Source of the DNA: Peltaster fructicola
Lineage: Eukaryota; Ascomycota; Dothideomycetes
Direction of reading: 5' to 3'
Length of the DNA: 64,000 bases
Assembly: GCA_001592805.2 (NCBI GenBank)
Contig: CP051141.1
Location: 1,860,001 to 1,924,000 of the forward strand
The notes beneath the pieces were generated by a model. It was not told the DNA's origin. It did no database searches and worked only from the letters and a program-made list of their open reading frames with translations. Positions within the stretch are counted from its first letter, which is position 1, and every line of letters begins with the position of its first letter. Below are positions 51,890 to 64,000 of the stretch, piece by piece. The position numbers and the translations under genes were made by a program.

Positions 51890-54800
51890 ATGGAGGTCGG
51901 CGCTGTCGCACCACCTCCTCTTCCTCCTGAGCCAACCTCACCGATCGCTTTACCGTCATCGAGAGCACGAGCTAGAAGCAGTACTGGGAATGAAAGGATG
52001 CGCGCAAATCGAAGCGTCAGTCGCATCATCGATGGACCAACACCAAAGTACAGCGATGATGTCCCGGATACCTTCTTCCCTGCCACTAAAACTGCTGTCA
52101 AAGTCGGTAGGTCTCGAATCGCTATGTTGAGGCAATTGAACTTGAGCTGACATACCTCAGCTGTCCGTGTAAGACCACCACTCAATGCACAAGATCCTGG
52201 CTTTGACCTCATACCACAACGATTTCGTGAGAGCACCTGCGAAGTCCCAACACCCACAAGTCTCGTCGTGCAGTCGCAGCAGGGCAAGAAACACTTCATC
52301 TTCGACCATGTCTTTGACGCCGACACATCACAAGAAGGCATCTGGCAGTATGTCAGCGACAGTGTGCCGTCGTTCGTGCAAGGCTACAATGTCTCCATCC
52401 TCGCCTACGGACAGTCAGGAGCTGGAAAGTCATACACGATGGGTACATCAGGACCGCAAGAGCAGAACGATACGAATCTGATGGGAATCGTGCCTCGTGC
52501 TGCACAAGCGCTTTTTGATAAGCTCAACCAAGCCATGCCTCGATCCATGTCTGGTCTGCGAACGCCGAAGCGATACTCAACACAGGGTCTTCCCACAGCT
52601 GCGTCCATCGGTTCGGCGGGTGAGAAGAACTGGACATTGAAGGCGACATATGTCGAGATCTACAATGAACAACTTCGCGATCTACTTCTGCCGGAGTCCA
52701 TATCACAAGCAGATCGTGCGAATGTTGCGATCAGAGAGGACACCAAGGGTCGCATTCTTCTGACAGGTCTCACCCAGGTCGAGATCAACTCAGTCGACGA
52801 TCTGTTGCGCGCACTGAACTCAGGCTCCACCATTCGGCAGACTGATGCGACCGCTGTCAATGCGCGGTCTTCACGATCGCACGCCGTCTTCAGCTTGAAC
52901 CTCATTCAGAAGAAGAATGACACTGGCGCGACACCCAAGCTAGACAAGCGCCGATCCATGCCTGCAGAGGCTTTCGCACAAGCACAATCAGAGAGCGTCA
53001 TCACCCTCGATAGCAAGCTGCATTTTGTTGATCTTGCAGGTAGCGAACGACTCAAGAACACTGGAGCCACCGGCGAAAGAGCAAAGGAGGGTATCTCCAT
53101 CAACGCTGGTCTGGCAAGCTTGGGCAAGGTCATCTCACAACTCTCCACGAAGCACGGCAGCACCCACATCTCATACCGCGACTCTCGCCTGACGCGACTG
53201 CTCCAGGACTCACTTGGTGGTAATGCCATTACTTACATGGTCGCGTGTGTCAACCCAGCCTCATTTCACATGAATGAGACACTCAACACTCTCCATTATG
53301 CGCAGCGTGCTCGCGCCATCCAGAGCAAGCCAGAAATACAGCAAACACACGACGACGGCGACAAGCAAGCTGCAATCGATAAGCTACGAGCCGAAGTCTC
53401 CTTCTTGCGCGACCAAATCAGGCATTCAGAGCACGCAGACAGAAGCTCGCGCATCCTTGGTGATCGCCCTGAGAAGTCAACGAGGAAGGAGACCGACCTC
53501 CACATGCAGCTTATGGACATTCAGGAGAGTTACACCTCATTAAGTCAGCGACATGCAAAGCTGCTCTCCGAGATTTCCAGAGCCAAAGACAATGACGACA
53601 CCGACTTGCCGATCCTGAAGGAGGCCATCGGCGACAATGCAGTCGAGCGTTTGAATAGATCGAGCAGCTTTGCTGAGGCTGTCGAAGCTGTTGTGCTCGA
53701 GTACGAGAAGACGATCCAAAGCCTCGAGGCATCTCTCACCAAAGCTCGCACGAACCTTGCCACTTCGGAGAATGAACTTCTCGACAAGCAGAGCAAGATT
53801 GCATACATGGAGACCATCCAGCAGCAGCTGCACAGCCGAGTGCAGAAGTCGATGGACCGCGAGTCCAACAATGAGTCGTATCTGCGCGATCTCGAGTCTC
53901 GTCTCGATGGCTCTGCAACTGGAGAAGAGCAGAGCGCAACTGTCATCGCCGAGCTACGAAAAGAACTCACTCGCCTGCGTGAGGGTGGCAACAGTGCCGA
54001 GGAATACATCACAACCTTGGAAGAGCGTCTAGCGGAAGCCGAACAGGATTCCGAGATTATGCAGGGCGAAATTGATCGTTTGGAACATGTTGTGGAACGC
54101 CAACGAAGCATGGGTCGCCTGGACAATCTCCTGTCCGAACTCGACAGCGTCCGACAAAATGCTCAATCCGCGCAGACACCGAAGGCAAGCAAGTCGATCC
54201 CAAAGATCAATGGACACAACCGCGAGAGCTACGACCCATTCCGACCGTCATCGCCGGGTGCTTCAAGCAGTAACTACCAGACTGACGACGAGTTCTCCGA
54301 CGCTCCAGTCACCCAGATTACGGATGACGAGACTGTTGTAGACGACATCCCCACCCCAATGACAGCACTGCCCGTACAGAAGCACCAGGTCGAAGTCCGC
54401 AGCCCAGCACAGAACGACTTTATGGCTGACAAGCTCGAAAACCTTACGCTAGAACTCTTCGACCTACGAAGTGAGCACGAGTCTGTCATCACCGATTTCG
54501 ACAACCTGCAGCAGAAGTACCAAACAGCGCTCGAGACACTCGCCAAACTTGAATATGACAAGGAGGTGCCGAAGTCTGCCTTCGTAGAGGTCGGCGCAGC
54601 GGAACAAGTCAGCACAAATGGTGCAGAGCGAGAGGAGAGCAAGGACATCGATAATGACGGGTTCGTGAATGGAGAGGATCATGATGATTTGCGTCGGGAG
54701 TACCAGATCTTGTCAGATCGCTACCAAGCATCGCTTGAGCAGGTCGAGGATCTGAAGTTGGAGGTGCAGCGCGCAAACATGCGTCCTGCATCGCCCAACA

Positions 54801-57162
54801 TCGGCAGTGGTGCATTCGGCGCTCTGCACAGACGCAAGTCAGGCGACGTTATGGGCTCCTTCATGGGTAATGACCGAGCTTCCAAATCGTTCTCGCACCT
54901 CAAGACCATCGCCGTCAACAACCTCGATCAGGATCCAGAAGCCAAGCAGAGCTTTGACACCAACCTCAACACTGTCATGACCGAGCTACACTCGCAGAAG
55001 GAGATCTCGACAGTGCTGGAAGCCGAGCTCACCAATGTGAAGAAGGACAACGAAGCGAAGCAAGCCATCATCACAGGTCTAACACGTGAACGATCTAGTT
55101 TGCAAGCAGGCTCTGGTGTCGACTTCACTGTGGTCGGGCAGCTGCGCGACCAGCTTGAGGAGAGCGAGAGTCAAATTCGTGCCTTGCATGAGCAGCACAG
55201 CGCTCGCGAGGTCGAGCTGCAAAACCAGATCACAGCCTTCAAGTCCAAGCTCGACCTTGCTGCTCAGCCTTTACCGACACCTGCCGACACCGACATGCCA
55301 GGCGGGTTCCCTGGCACACCGAGTCTACTATCTCCTACGGCGGATGAGGACCGACGTGAAGCGGATCGAGAGCATATAGCACATCTCCAAACCGAGCTTA
55401 TGGAGTGGGAGACGAGACACAATGAGGCCATGGAGGCGATGAAAGCATCAGAGGCTAAGCTGCTAAACACAATCGCGGACCTCGAGGACAGCATCTCGAC
55501 AACGCAATCTGCAGCACGCTCGCCAATTTCAGCCATGGCATCGCCAGTCGTCAGTGACGGCGATCTAGCAGCCGCAGCGACTGCTTCGGCAGCAAGCTTT
55601 TCGGCCGAACGCGCCAAGCATAAGGCTGTCGTTGATGCTCTGCAGCGAGAAGTCGAGCAGTACAAGTCTATTTCGACTGAGCACGCGAACAAGATGGACC
55701 AACTAGAGAAGTCTTACAACTCGATTCTGTCGCAAGTTGATGAGGACTCCAAGTCGAAGGACCTCAGCAGCAAAGAGCTTGCAGCACACAAGGATCTGGT
55801 ATCGAACCTCGAGAGCCAGCTACAAGTGCACAAGTCAGCTGTAGCCATCCACAAGGAGTCTCTGGAGAGTCTGCAGTCCGCTCACACGCGCGAGCTCGAG
55901 GAACTCAAGGACTCGATGGATGCTGCTGAGCACGAGTCGAATGAACGCTACGGTCTACTCGAGCAGCAACACAAGACCGTCAGCGCACATCTGCAAGAGG
56001 AATTGACCAAATCGCAAACCGAGCATGTAGAGCTGATCGCACTGGCATCGTCTGCCTTTGGTCAAAAGACTACTGCGGCTGACCTTCCAGAGCGAATTCG
56101 CGGTCTCGTTGATGAAGGCAAAGAACTGCACACAAGGCATCTGAAGGCTTCTGGAGACCTCAAGAGCGTGCAGGAAGAGCTGCAGACAGCGCTTACCAAC
56201 ACTGTCTCACTCGAGAACAAGATCGCTGAGCTCAAGACACTGCACGAAGAGCAGAGCGAGGCAATGATCAAGCTTTCTGAGAAGGAGCGTAAGAGCTCGC
56301 GACTGGTGGAGGAACTGGAGGAACAACTCAATTCCAATTTCGACTCGCATGTTTCTGCGACACATCGTCTGAGCAAGATGGAGACTGAGACTTCGCAAGT
56401 CCGACAGGAGATCGAGAGGGAACTCGAGGAGCAGAAACTCAAGACTATGATGCTTGAGGTAAGTTTTGGAGATACACAGCTGTTGATCGTATGCTAATGC
56501 CATTGCAGCAACAACTCGCCCACGCAAAGCGACAGTCTCTGTCGCTCACTTCCGAGCGTGGGTCCGTCAACTTCAACCGCGAGTCTCTCTCGCCAGAGGT
56601 TGTTGCTTTCGCTCTCGCACGGTCAGCCTCGACCAGCTCGAACGTTCGTGAATCTGGTGTCGTCACTGCTCTACCGAGCGCTCCGCCATCCATTCCACTT
56701 CCACCTTTGCCAGCCTCAACTGCCACAAGCCCTGCCATCGGCACTAATGGCGCTGATATCTCGCCAATGCACAGTCCGCTCGAGACATCCACACCGACTG
56801 ACGCTCATGCATCACAGCTCATCGAGGAGCAGGAAGCACGAATCCGCACAATCGAGAAGCACCTGTTCGCAGAGAAACAGCTTACTGCGACTCTAGAGGA
56901 GGCACTGGTGGACTTGGAGACCAGTGCTAACCGCACCAAGTCGGAAGCAGAGTCTTGGCGCAAACGATGCTCCAGTCTCGAAGACGAGCTTGTCAGCCTT
57001 CGCAAGGAGAAGTCCAACTCTCGTGCAAGTCTGCAGGCTGTGGAGGAGGAGCGCGAGATGCGTGTGCGCGCCGAGCGTGCTCGACAGGCATTGGAGCAAC
57101 GTATGATGGAGCTCAACAATGCCAAGAACAAGAAGAAGAAGAACGCTCTGAACTGCTTCTAG
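51890..57162 (+). CDS. Kinesin-4-like N-terminal motor protein (1,722 aa)
   Basis: Three exons (51890-52106, 52161-56458, 56509-57162) sum to 5,169 nt. Plus-end-directed microtubule motor. After a disordered N-terminus of ~70 residues, the motor starts at AVRVRPPLNAQDPG (the first intron lies just before). P-loop AYGQSGAGKSYTMG; switch I VNARSSRSHAVFSL; switch II VDLAGSERLKNTGATGERAK; then THISYRDSRLTRLLQDSLGG. Neck and stalk are long coiled coils interrupted by disordered S/P stretches (around residues 650-760 and 1030-1080). A low-complexity PPLP linker precedes a final coiled coil, and the protein ends NKKKKKNALNCF. Motor features suit kinesin-4/KIF4-KIF21 relatives; the exact subfamily is not secure. 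In Ser-rich loops of the motor head (about residues 155-175 and 290-310) there are inserts. Confidence 0.9.
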
Positions 57163-58892
57163 TCGAAGCTCTCGCTGGCGTGAGAGCAGCATCGGCGGCC
57201 GCGACCTCATCCACAACCACATTTCACGACCGATAACCAACAACAAATCTGTACAACTCACTGGACCCAGAAGCTCTTTTCGTCTTCTGAGCCCTTCTCT
57301 CGGACACGTTCACGATGATGGCGCAGGAAGCTTGCGATCTGCTTGTGACAGCAGCATCGACGGCGCTCTGCTCGAACTCGGTGTCCTTCATTCCATGGCT
57401 TGATGTTTTACCAACATACCCCTTCTGCGAGGAGTGCTTCTATGGATCGTTCTAGCACTGGCTTTCATTTCCACAGATCGAACGTTTTACAGCGAGATGT
57501 AGCTTAGGAAACAGGCATCGGTAATTGCGCGCATAGTATACATACATATCTTGCTGTACAATCATATCGACGACTTCAGCACGAGCTGCTAAGCTCATGG
57601 GCATCACATGCGTCTCCAGACACCAGATGACGTGCGAGGCTCTTCTCAGGGCTCTCTGCTTGTGCTCTCATAGCAGGCAGCACTATACGAGAACAAACCC
57701 AGTCAGTACGGCCGTGTTGCCTCCACCTCGGCATACATTTTACATGATTTCTCACATCGATGATTGGTTCCGCGAACCATATTTCTTCCTCCACGGGAAC
57801 TCCCGGCAACTCTTTAACTCTAGCGGTGACAGATGGATCTCTAGAGCATATGCGTCCCCGCGCTGCTAATACGGCCCATAGTGCGTCGGGGATGTGGCCT
57901 AGATTGAAGGGAAGTCTTCGTGGTTTCGTCCGAGGTACTGGCGAGATGAGTCCTCACCGTCGCCTCGAGAGGTTACAGGAGAGCAAGTGGCGGCGTGGGC
58001 AGCGTTGCAGCTGATGATGACTGTTGCACAGTTGACGTGCAGGCCCTATCTGCTGATGTACAGTACAAAGAGCAATCAGCAGGACCAGGATGATCGCTAC
58101 CCACCGCAGGGCTGGATCCCACGGACCAGACAACCCTGCTGACCCATCAGGCGAATGTTCTGTATAGAAGAATGATTTGCAAATGGCAAACCGTGGGATC
58201 TCGGCCTGTGATTACATTCGTTGTTTCGTCGGCGTGTGCAACAAGATCGATGACCGTTCGATGGACTCGAAAAATAATTCGGCATGTCCTTGAAGACGGC
58301 GTGCGAGGTCAGCAGAGTCTCCTGTAAATCAGCAGTACCTTGTGTAGCAACACGTCAGCCTCGCAGTGTTGGTGCTTGCTTGATGTATCACGTCAGAGTA
58401 GTATGCATGGAAGTGAGTGGTGGAAGTAGAGCCACAGACTGCTAAGCACATGTTAGAGGATGGCGCAGGGTGTGTTGGTTCAGACCGACACTTTGTTTGA
58501 ACGATCCCGCGCGGCGAGAAACGGTTTCGCAGTGTTACGCCCGCAGCCCAGAACTTTCAAAAGTAGGGTGGAAGATCACATCAGATGTGATGTGATATAT
58601 GTAAGGTGATATATTGCCGTCCTTGACTCTTCCGAATTCCTTGTTGTCTCTTTGCGATACGTACCATGCGCCTGTCTCCTTCGACTCGTCATATGCGCAT
58701 GTTCGCCTCGTTGCCAACAAAGGGACGTGTACCTGCGACAAACAGTCATAAACAACACCAACAACAGATCCTCTGACCGCCTCTCTACAAACCTGTTGGC
58801 ATATAGTGCCCAACGTGTCCTCCGGATATCCTCAGCAACCTCACACTTGTCCTCTTCTTCTTCTTCGTCACCAGACTACAGCGCTATCGAAA
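57163..58892. other. Long gene-free interval
   Basis: About 1.73 kb after the kinesin gene. Frames of 60-90 codons on both strands look random. A short TTC-repeat tract sits at about 58854-58868 just before the next start. No RNA gene seen. Confidence 0.4.
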
Positions 58893-59363
58893 ATGTCGTT
58901 CAGCTCATACTCTTCCAGCATGGCGAGTCCCCGGAGTTCGCCCGTGCAGATCGCCAAAAGCGCGTCATTCACATCAAGTGAGCCGCTTCCCATCAACACA
59001 TCAGCGCTCTCACAACGTCGCGACTCCTTGGCCAGCATCGCATCGTCAATACTCTCCGAGCGACGCGACTCGGCATCCAACACTGTCTTCGAGTTCAGCT
59101 CAGCACTTCAAGGACGAGCACGCAGCTGCTCCAAGCCAAGCGCATATGTCAGCGATGCCGATCTTTGGGGCCTCGATGAGGTCCCATATCCTCGCGAGGC
59201 ACCATCTCCTCCTCGGTCAGCAGCGCAGTGGCTCGTGAGGCCAGCACCTGCACCTGTACAGGCACCAGTGCCTGCTACCTCTGGCTACAGATCTCGCAGC
59301 ACCACGCTGAGAACCCAGGCAAGATCGCGCTCCAGATCCGCCTCGAAGACGAACAAGAAGTGA
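58893..59363 (+). CDS. Small Ser/Arg-rich hypothetical protein (156 aa)
   Basis: I chose the ATG at 58893 (MSFSSYSSSMASPRSSPVQI) because the in-frame extension from 58806 looks like leader sequence (H/P/L-rich). The N-terminal half is S-rich with two imperfect repeats, LSQRRDSLASIASSILS then ERRDSASNTVFEF. A central acidic/aromatic patch ADLWGLDEVPYPREA and a short PPRSAAQWLVRP may be binding motifs, and the end is an RS-rich tail (RTQARSRSRSASKTNKK). No signal peptide or membrane helix. I do not recognise the family. Composition and repeats argue against random sequence. Confidence 0.55.
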   Translation: MSFSSYSSSMASPRSSPVQIAKSASFTSSEPLPINTSALSQRRDSLASIASSILSERRDSASNTVFEFSSALQGRARSCSKPSAYVSDADLWGLDEVPYPREAPSPPRSAAQWLVRPAPAPVQAPVPATSGYRSRSTTLRTQARSRSRSASKTNKK

Positions 59364-62080
59364 ATAATGCTCGGAATCTTGTCAACCTCACCTTTTCGTT
59401 ATTGGACCTGCCCTTTCCAAATCGATACCACCACACTATGCATCAGACTCGACGATGACATGAGCTGCCATGCTGCGCTCAGGACTAACGCAACATCTGC
59501 AACAACTCATCAAACATGTCGACTTGCTAGTAACTACAGTCCAGGAGCGCTGTTAGCTCTCTCATAAGCACACCGTCTGGCACGCCATTCCTCCATCACA
59601 CTTAGTCTGTCACATCAGCTCTTTCGACGCTTCTCCTTGAAGCTCACAGCATTGTTCAGAAGTGGCAATTTCAAAAGGTAGCTGCAACGGACTACGACAC
59701 AGACGTCGCTCCTGCGCAAGCTAAAGGAATATTAGAGTCGGCATCCAAGAATGATAGCAACTACGCGAAGTAGTACATGCTCATTCTGAGGCTTGCCTTC
59801 ACAGCAGCCTTGGTCGTCCTCTACTCAAGTTAGATTCTTCGTAGATGAATCAAATTACCCATGAATCACGACAACACAAACACACACACACACTCTCTCT
59901 CTCTCTCACTTAGTGCCTCACACTGTACCATTTTCGCCTCGCGCGAGCCCTCAACGTGGCAGTGTCTTCACGGAGCATCACTCTCGCCTTGTGCAAGCCT
60001 TGGCTCCCCGGTGCAGCATCACTTCTCGCCCGGCGCAAGTAAGTATCGTTTTGGGATCATGCAAGCTCTCAATTCTTCACATTTCTCGTGCTCTCATTGG
60101 CATAGAGGACAATAATCACGGGTAGATCTGCTGTGACTGGTGCTCCACTCTGAATCCGGTAGCTCGGGCGCTTACACGATGCTGCTGAGTGGGACTTAAT
60201 GAGCTAATCTGTTGTTCGAATATCATTCTCTTGCCCTACAGAACTAGGTCGATACAAGTGCTGACCTGGTGCTGGTATCGAGAGTCGAGGAGCTGCAGGT
60301 GTCGTGGTCAGCACAAGAGTAAGAGCAGCGTTTTCTCGTTTAGTGTTGGAAAAGGGAGGCCCGTGGCCGTTGTGCCGTACCCGTGGTTGTCGATCTCTTA
60401 GACTGATGTGATGAGCACATCATCATCTGCTATGCGTTGCGTTACGTGTGTGCAGATGAAGTGAACAGATCGAGTGCAGCACCATGCGAGACGGCGGCAG
60501 GATCGATAACGTCTCGTGGCTCGGGGAGGAGCACAGGTCGCTATCTTACCGCAACTCTGGTGTCTCCTCTGTGCTACAGTGACGAAAGTAGCACGGCTCG
60601 TCATCTCGTGCTTCGATCGAGGAACACGCAGCGCAGTGTATGGCGCTCCTGGTTATGCAAGGGACACCAATGGTTGCTGCAACGCCGACCGCTTCGGCCA
60701 GGTGATACAAGGTCTTGTCGAAGCGGCCGTGTTGAGATCATCGTGCAGCGCGTTGCCGCCGAGAGAAATGCTGCAGCAAGCTCTTCGACTCCTAGAAGCG
60801 CCGCATGGGAGTCGAAGAGCGCTGCTGGCAGGTGTGCGGCACTGCATGACGACGTCGACAATGCCGCCAGCGCATGCAGGCTGTCGTCTGGTCGCGCTCC
60901 AAAGATAGTCCTCGAGCAATACGGCCCACCCTGCTGTGATGGTGGCTGTTAAGTCCAGAAGTCAAAGGCATTAGCGTTCGCGGATGCAGCCGGTGTCGCC
61001 AATCACATCCCGCAGCAGGACTTTTTGTACGTCTCCTCTTTCTCGCAGCCTGCTCCAAACAGCAACGCTGCTGAGCACTCTGTCCATTCGTGCATCTCTA
61101 CTATCTGAGACAAGGGTCGCTAACGCCGCCATCGCCTCTCTCGTAGCTGCCCATGCGACTGGCCATTCCTCTCTTCTGGGTCCTGCGGAACACTGGACGG
61201 GAAAAGGCTCGATGGACTTCGTGCGAACTCTCTTCTAGGGGTATGATGAAGAGTCGAGAAAAGCAGGAAATGCCGGCACAAACAGTCGAAGAACGCCTAA
61301 TGGCCACCCAGCACTGGCGAGTAGCAAGTAGACATGCCCTCTTTGGCTGTTCATTTGTGCCCTACCATCCTCTGCTGATCAGATCCCTTCACTAGCGCTC
61401 GACTGTGGTTCCGTAGCGAACAGCCTCTGTCACCGAAATCATTCATATCACCTCGACGTCCCTCTTCACTCTACGCGCCCATCACCTGCATGCACATTGC
61501 GTCAAGCGTTGCTTTTCTTCCTTCAACAGCATTATCGAGTCGAACCCTTTCTCCGTTGCTGTATGCACCCCTGCTGTGCTTGCACCACCCAACAACCTTT
61601 CTGCACTCCCAGAGCGGTTACTTGCATTGACTTTCCAGCCTTCTTACCACCCAATCACCCTCCGCTTTAAGCTCTCTTGGCCCTGGCCCAGCATACACGA
61701 GGCACGACGTGATACCTCAGGGACGGTTCAGAGCTATCCCCGGCTACTTACTCTAGAAGCATAAGGTATACAACCTCACCAACAGGGTCTCGAGCGAACA
61801 AGCATACTCTCTTTAGCGCGCATGCGTGGGTACGTCCTCCAAAAGACCTCTTCTTCTCCTTCTTCCACCATTATCAGAATCCTTCTGCGAGCAGCCGACG
61901 CCTTGAGCTTCAGCTGTTTCACTCGAATGCACACTGCCACAACTCTACCTATTTCGAGATCCTGAGACTCAGAGAGCGAGCGAAACACTACTATAATCAT
62001 TTTGAAACCTTCATGGCCTTCATGAAACACCGCCGACGAACCCTCGACTGACAGAAAGGTCGTTACAGACTCAACTCACC
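59364..62080. other. Longest gene-free interval (2.7 kb)
   Basis: Between the small Ser/Arg-rich gene and the WD40 gene. Contains a CA/CT microsatellite. Frames of up to 171 codons at 60.4-61.0 kb exist on both strands, overlap one another and are Cys/Arg/Ser-rich without domains, so I do not call them. The last ~600 bp are pyrimidine-rich and likely the leader of the WD40 gene. Confidence 0.4.
59872..59909. repeat. CA/CT compound microsatellite
   Basis: A run of CA repeats followed directly by CT repeats (about 9 CA then 8 CT units). The only clear simple repeat outside coding sequence in the window. Confidence 0.9.
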
Positions 62081-64000
62081 ATGTCGATCGATCAGCGTTC
62101 GACAGCGAGATCCTATTCCTCCAAACACAGTTCGAGACCATCCATAGATGCGCCGCGACGACAGACACCACCTCAGACGGTCTTAACACCAGAAAATGCA
62201 GAGCAAGAATTCGAGCCGTGCGCGGCAACCGGATCATTCCTCCTCTACGCGCAACGGAATACCATATTGGTCCTCCACCATGACACATTGGCGATTGAGC
62301 GACGATTCGAGCTACACAGAGAAGATGTGAAGTGGATAACGGTCGATACTGTCAGCGAAAGAGGCTCGGGAAGGTTGGCGGTTAGCTACGATACGGGTAA
62401 CACTGCGATTGTCTGGGATATCTTCAGTGGTGCAGAAGTGGCGCGCTTTTCAGCATACGACACTGTCAATGTTGCTTGCTTCATGCGCAATGGCAACATC
62501 GCATTCGGCAATGTTCAGGGATCGATCATCTTGTTTGAGCCTGCCACATCGGAGCACATCTCAGCGCGCACTATCTTCGATCCTATCACAGCTCTGGCGC
62601 CTGCAACAGATTGTAGGACGTTCGCTGTTGGGTAAGAACTGTGTTGCTTGAGTCGAGAGGAGTCGCTAACGTCAGGTAGTTATCTCAATGGCTCAATCTT
62701 GGTCGCGACGATTCACCCGGCTTTCACAATCCAGCATACTCTGACGACATCAAGGACGCCTTCGAAAATCACAGGACTGGCTTGGCATGGATCGTCGTCA
62801 AAATCGAAGACAGATATGCTTGCCACACAAACAGCAGATGGCGACCTGAGAGTATGGAGCGTGCCAAAGACGCCTGGCCCTGACCAACCGATGATCATCC
62901 GCATTCTCAACCGGGGAGATATGCCCTCTCGAGGTCCGAACTGGTTTGCTTGGTCTAAGAACGGTCGCATTGTACAATACCTCGACAGGTAAGTCGACGA
63001 TTGTAGTCGTTGGTGGTCTGCTAACCGTACGCAGTGAGACCAGAGCTTGGGATGTGCGAACCAAAAAGGTCACCTTCGATGTTATCCCGACCATCGATGG
63101 AATCACGAGTATCGCAAACTACGGACCCACAGCGACTCTATTCACACTCGGTCGTGGTCACACTGTACAGCAATACGACATCAACCCAAATAACTCACCA
63201 ATGCAAGTGAACAATGTTCAGCATGTTCCTGCTAATACACCACCTACACCACCCACAAACCTGGAGGAACACAAGAACCCTTACTCGACTGACTTCGCAG
63301 GCATGGCTCCGATCATACCACTTACTGATAACGAGAGCAGCGCCGACGAAGGCGCAGCGATGTCTCCGCTGGAGAAGATCGCGCGCGAAATGGAGAGCTT
63401 GGATGCGCTGGAGTCTGAACGACGTGATAAGATCATGCCGCTCTCTCCCACCGTGTCGAGTCGAGCTTCATCGACCAGCTCACGGTCGAGTGGACGCGGC
63501 TTCCGCCAGCGCAAGTACCTGTACGATCGGCCTGAATCGTCCAGAGCGTCGACCACCTCGGGATATGAAGGCACTGAGTTCTCGTACGGCGTGACAGCAC
63601 CACCACGCAACCACGAAAACATGTCCATCAGATCGTCTGCCTCGGTTGCATCCTCGAAGTATCGCGGCTCCAGTCTGCGACATCAGATACTGCGAAGTCC
63701 TCAGGAAACAGAGGCGACTGCGAACATGGATTTGTTCCCGAATGTGCGCGCTCGTCTTAAAGAGGTCGACTTTCGCACACCACATTATGGCAACACGGCA
63801 CGCACTGCTGACATATTACGCAGAGAGATGATAAGCATCGTCTTTGGCTGGAATGACGATGTTCCTTCCCTCATCCGAGATGAAATCTCACGGCAACGAC
63901 CTGGCGCAGCAAGTGCAGTGCTACTGGCCAAGTGGGTGGGCGAGTCCAACTCGATGGCATCAATGGTGGGATCAGAGTCTATGACATCCTCAGACTGGAT
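62081..64000 (+). CDS. WD40-repeat protein, 3' end beyond the window
   Basis: Starts MSIDQRSTARSYSSKHSS and runs off the right edge. Introns: about 62634-62680, joining FAVG to YLNGSILVA (tandem acceptors, CAG then GTAG, 4 nt apart), and about 62991-63034, joining QYLD to SETRAWDVRTKK. After a disordered start, WD-type blades follow: GSFLLYAQRNTILVLH, LAVSYDTGNTAIVWDIFSG, NIAFGNVQGSIILFEP, DMLATQTADGDLRVWSVP, GRIVQYLDSETRAWDVRTK and TLFTLGRGHTVQQYDI, giving a probable seven-bladed propeller over residues 30-360. Then a long S/R/P-rich disordered region. The last visible part, ADILRREMISIVFGWNDDV, looks like the start of a helical domain. I recall similar WD proteins in ascomycetes without assigned function. 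Confidence 0.8.

Noticed and set aside
60437-60952. Open frames of 171 and 130 codons on the plus strand and several of 85-88 codons on the minus strand
   Set aside because: They overlap in all frames, are Cys/Arg/Ser-rich without hydrophobic core or motif, and no splice partner was found; likely chance in a GC-rich stretch.
1-64000. Mobile elements, CRISPR arrays or virus-derived genes
   Set aside because: No transposase, reverse transcriptase, integrase or capsid-like frame, no terminal repeats and no spaced repeat array were seen on either strand.

Overview
The window is nuclear DNA of a filamentous ascomycete (Pezizomycotina; the gene set and style fit Dothideomycetes, but the class is an inference). 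Evidence: many spliceosomal introns of about 43-60 nt with GTRAGT-like donors, a Zn2Cys6 regulator, a HET-domain gene, fungal Ura2, Ppg1, Bcd1 and Hei10 homologues, and a split nuclear tRNA. I saw no transposon, LTR element or virus-like remnant.

Left part (1-18.4 kb), mostly housekeeping: a cut-off hypothetical gene; a calcium-regulated ATP-Mg/Pi carrier (Sal1 type); cyclin C (Ssn8) of the Mediator kinase module; a disordered hypothetical protein; a small mitochondrial protein; the mitochondrial S-adenosylmethionine carrier (Pet8 type); a TPR-like protein whose 5' part is split over two frames; and the pyrimidine enzyme Ura2 (CPSase/ATCase). The Ura2 here lacks the dihydroorotase-like domain and carries an apparent one-base frameshift.

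Middle (18.8-33 kb), the most interesting block: a contiguous L-rhamnose island. It holds L-rhamnonate dehydratase (LRA3), a divergent Zn2Cys6 regulator, L-rhamnono-lactonase (LRA2), L-rhamnose 1-dehydrogenase (LRA1, apparently frameshifted), the KDR aldolase (LRA4), a GH78 alpha-L-rhamnosidase without a signal peptide, a sugar-porter MFS transporter and a second, fucose-permease-like MFS transporter. Together they would import rhamnose or small rhamnosides, release rhamnose in the cytosol and convert it to pyruvate plus L-lactaldehyde. Several promoters of the island share a CGG...GCAAG-like word that may be the regulator's site. A membrane-anchored GH3 glucosidase lies just beyond (35.8-38.4 kb), after an intron-bearing tRNA-Ile(UAU) and the Leu5 mitochondrial CoA carrier.

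Right part (38.5-64 kb): a Hei10/Zip3-type meiotic RING protein, a DENN-domain protein, Bcd1 (box C/D snoRNP assembly), a HET-domain protein, the PP2A-like phosphatase Ppg1 with a long acidic insert, a 1,722-residue kinesin-4-like motor, a small serine-rich hypothetical protein, and a WD40 protein that runs off the right edge. Long gene-free stretches lie at 42.9-44.7, 49.9-51.9, 57.2-58.9 and 59.4-62.1 kb.
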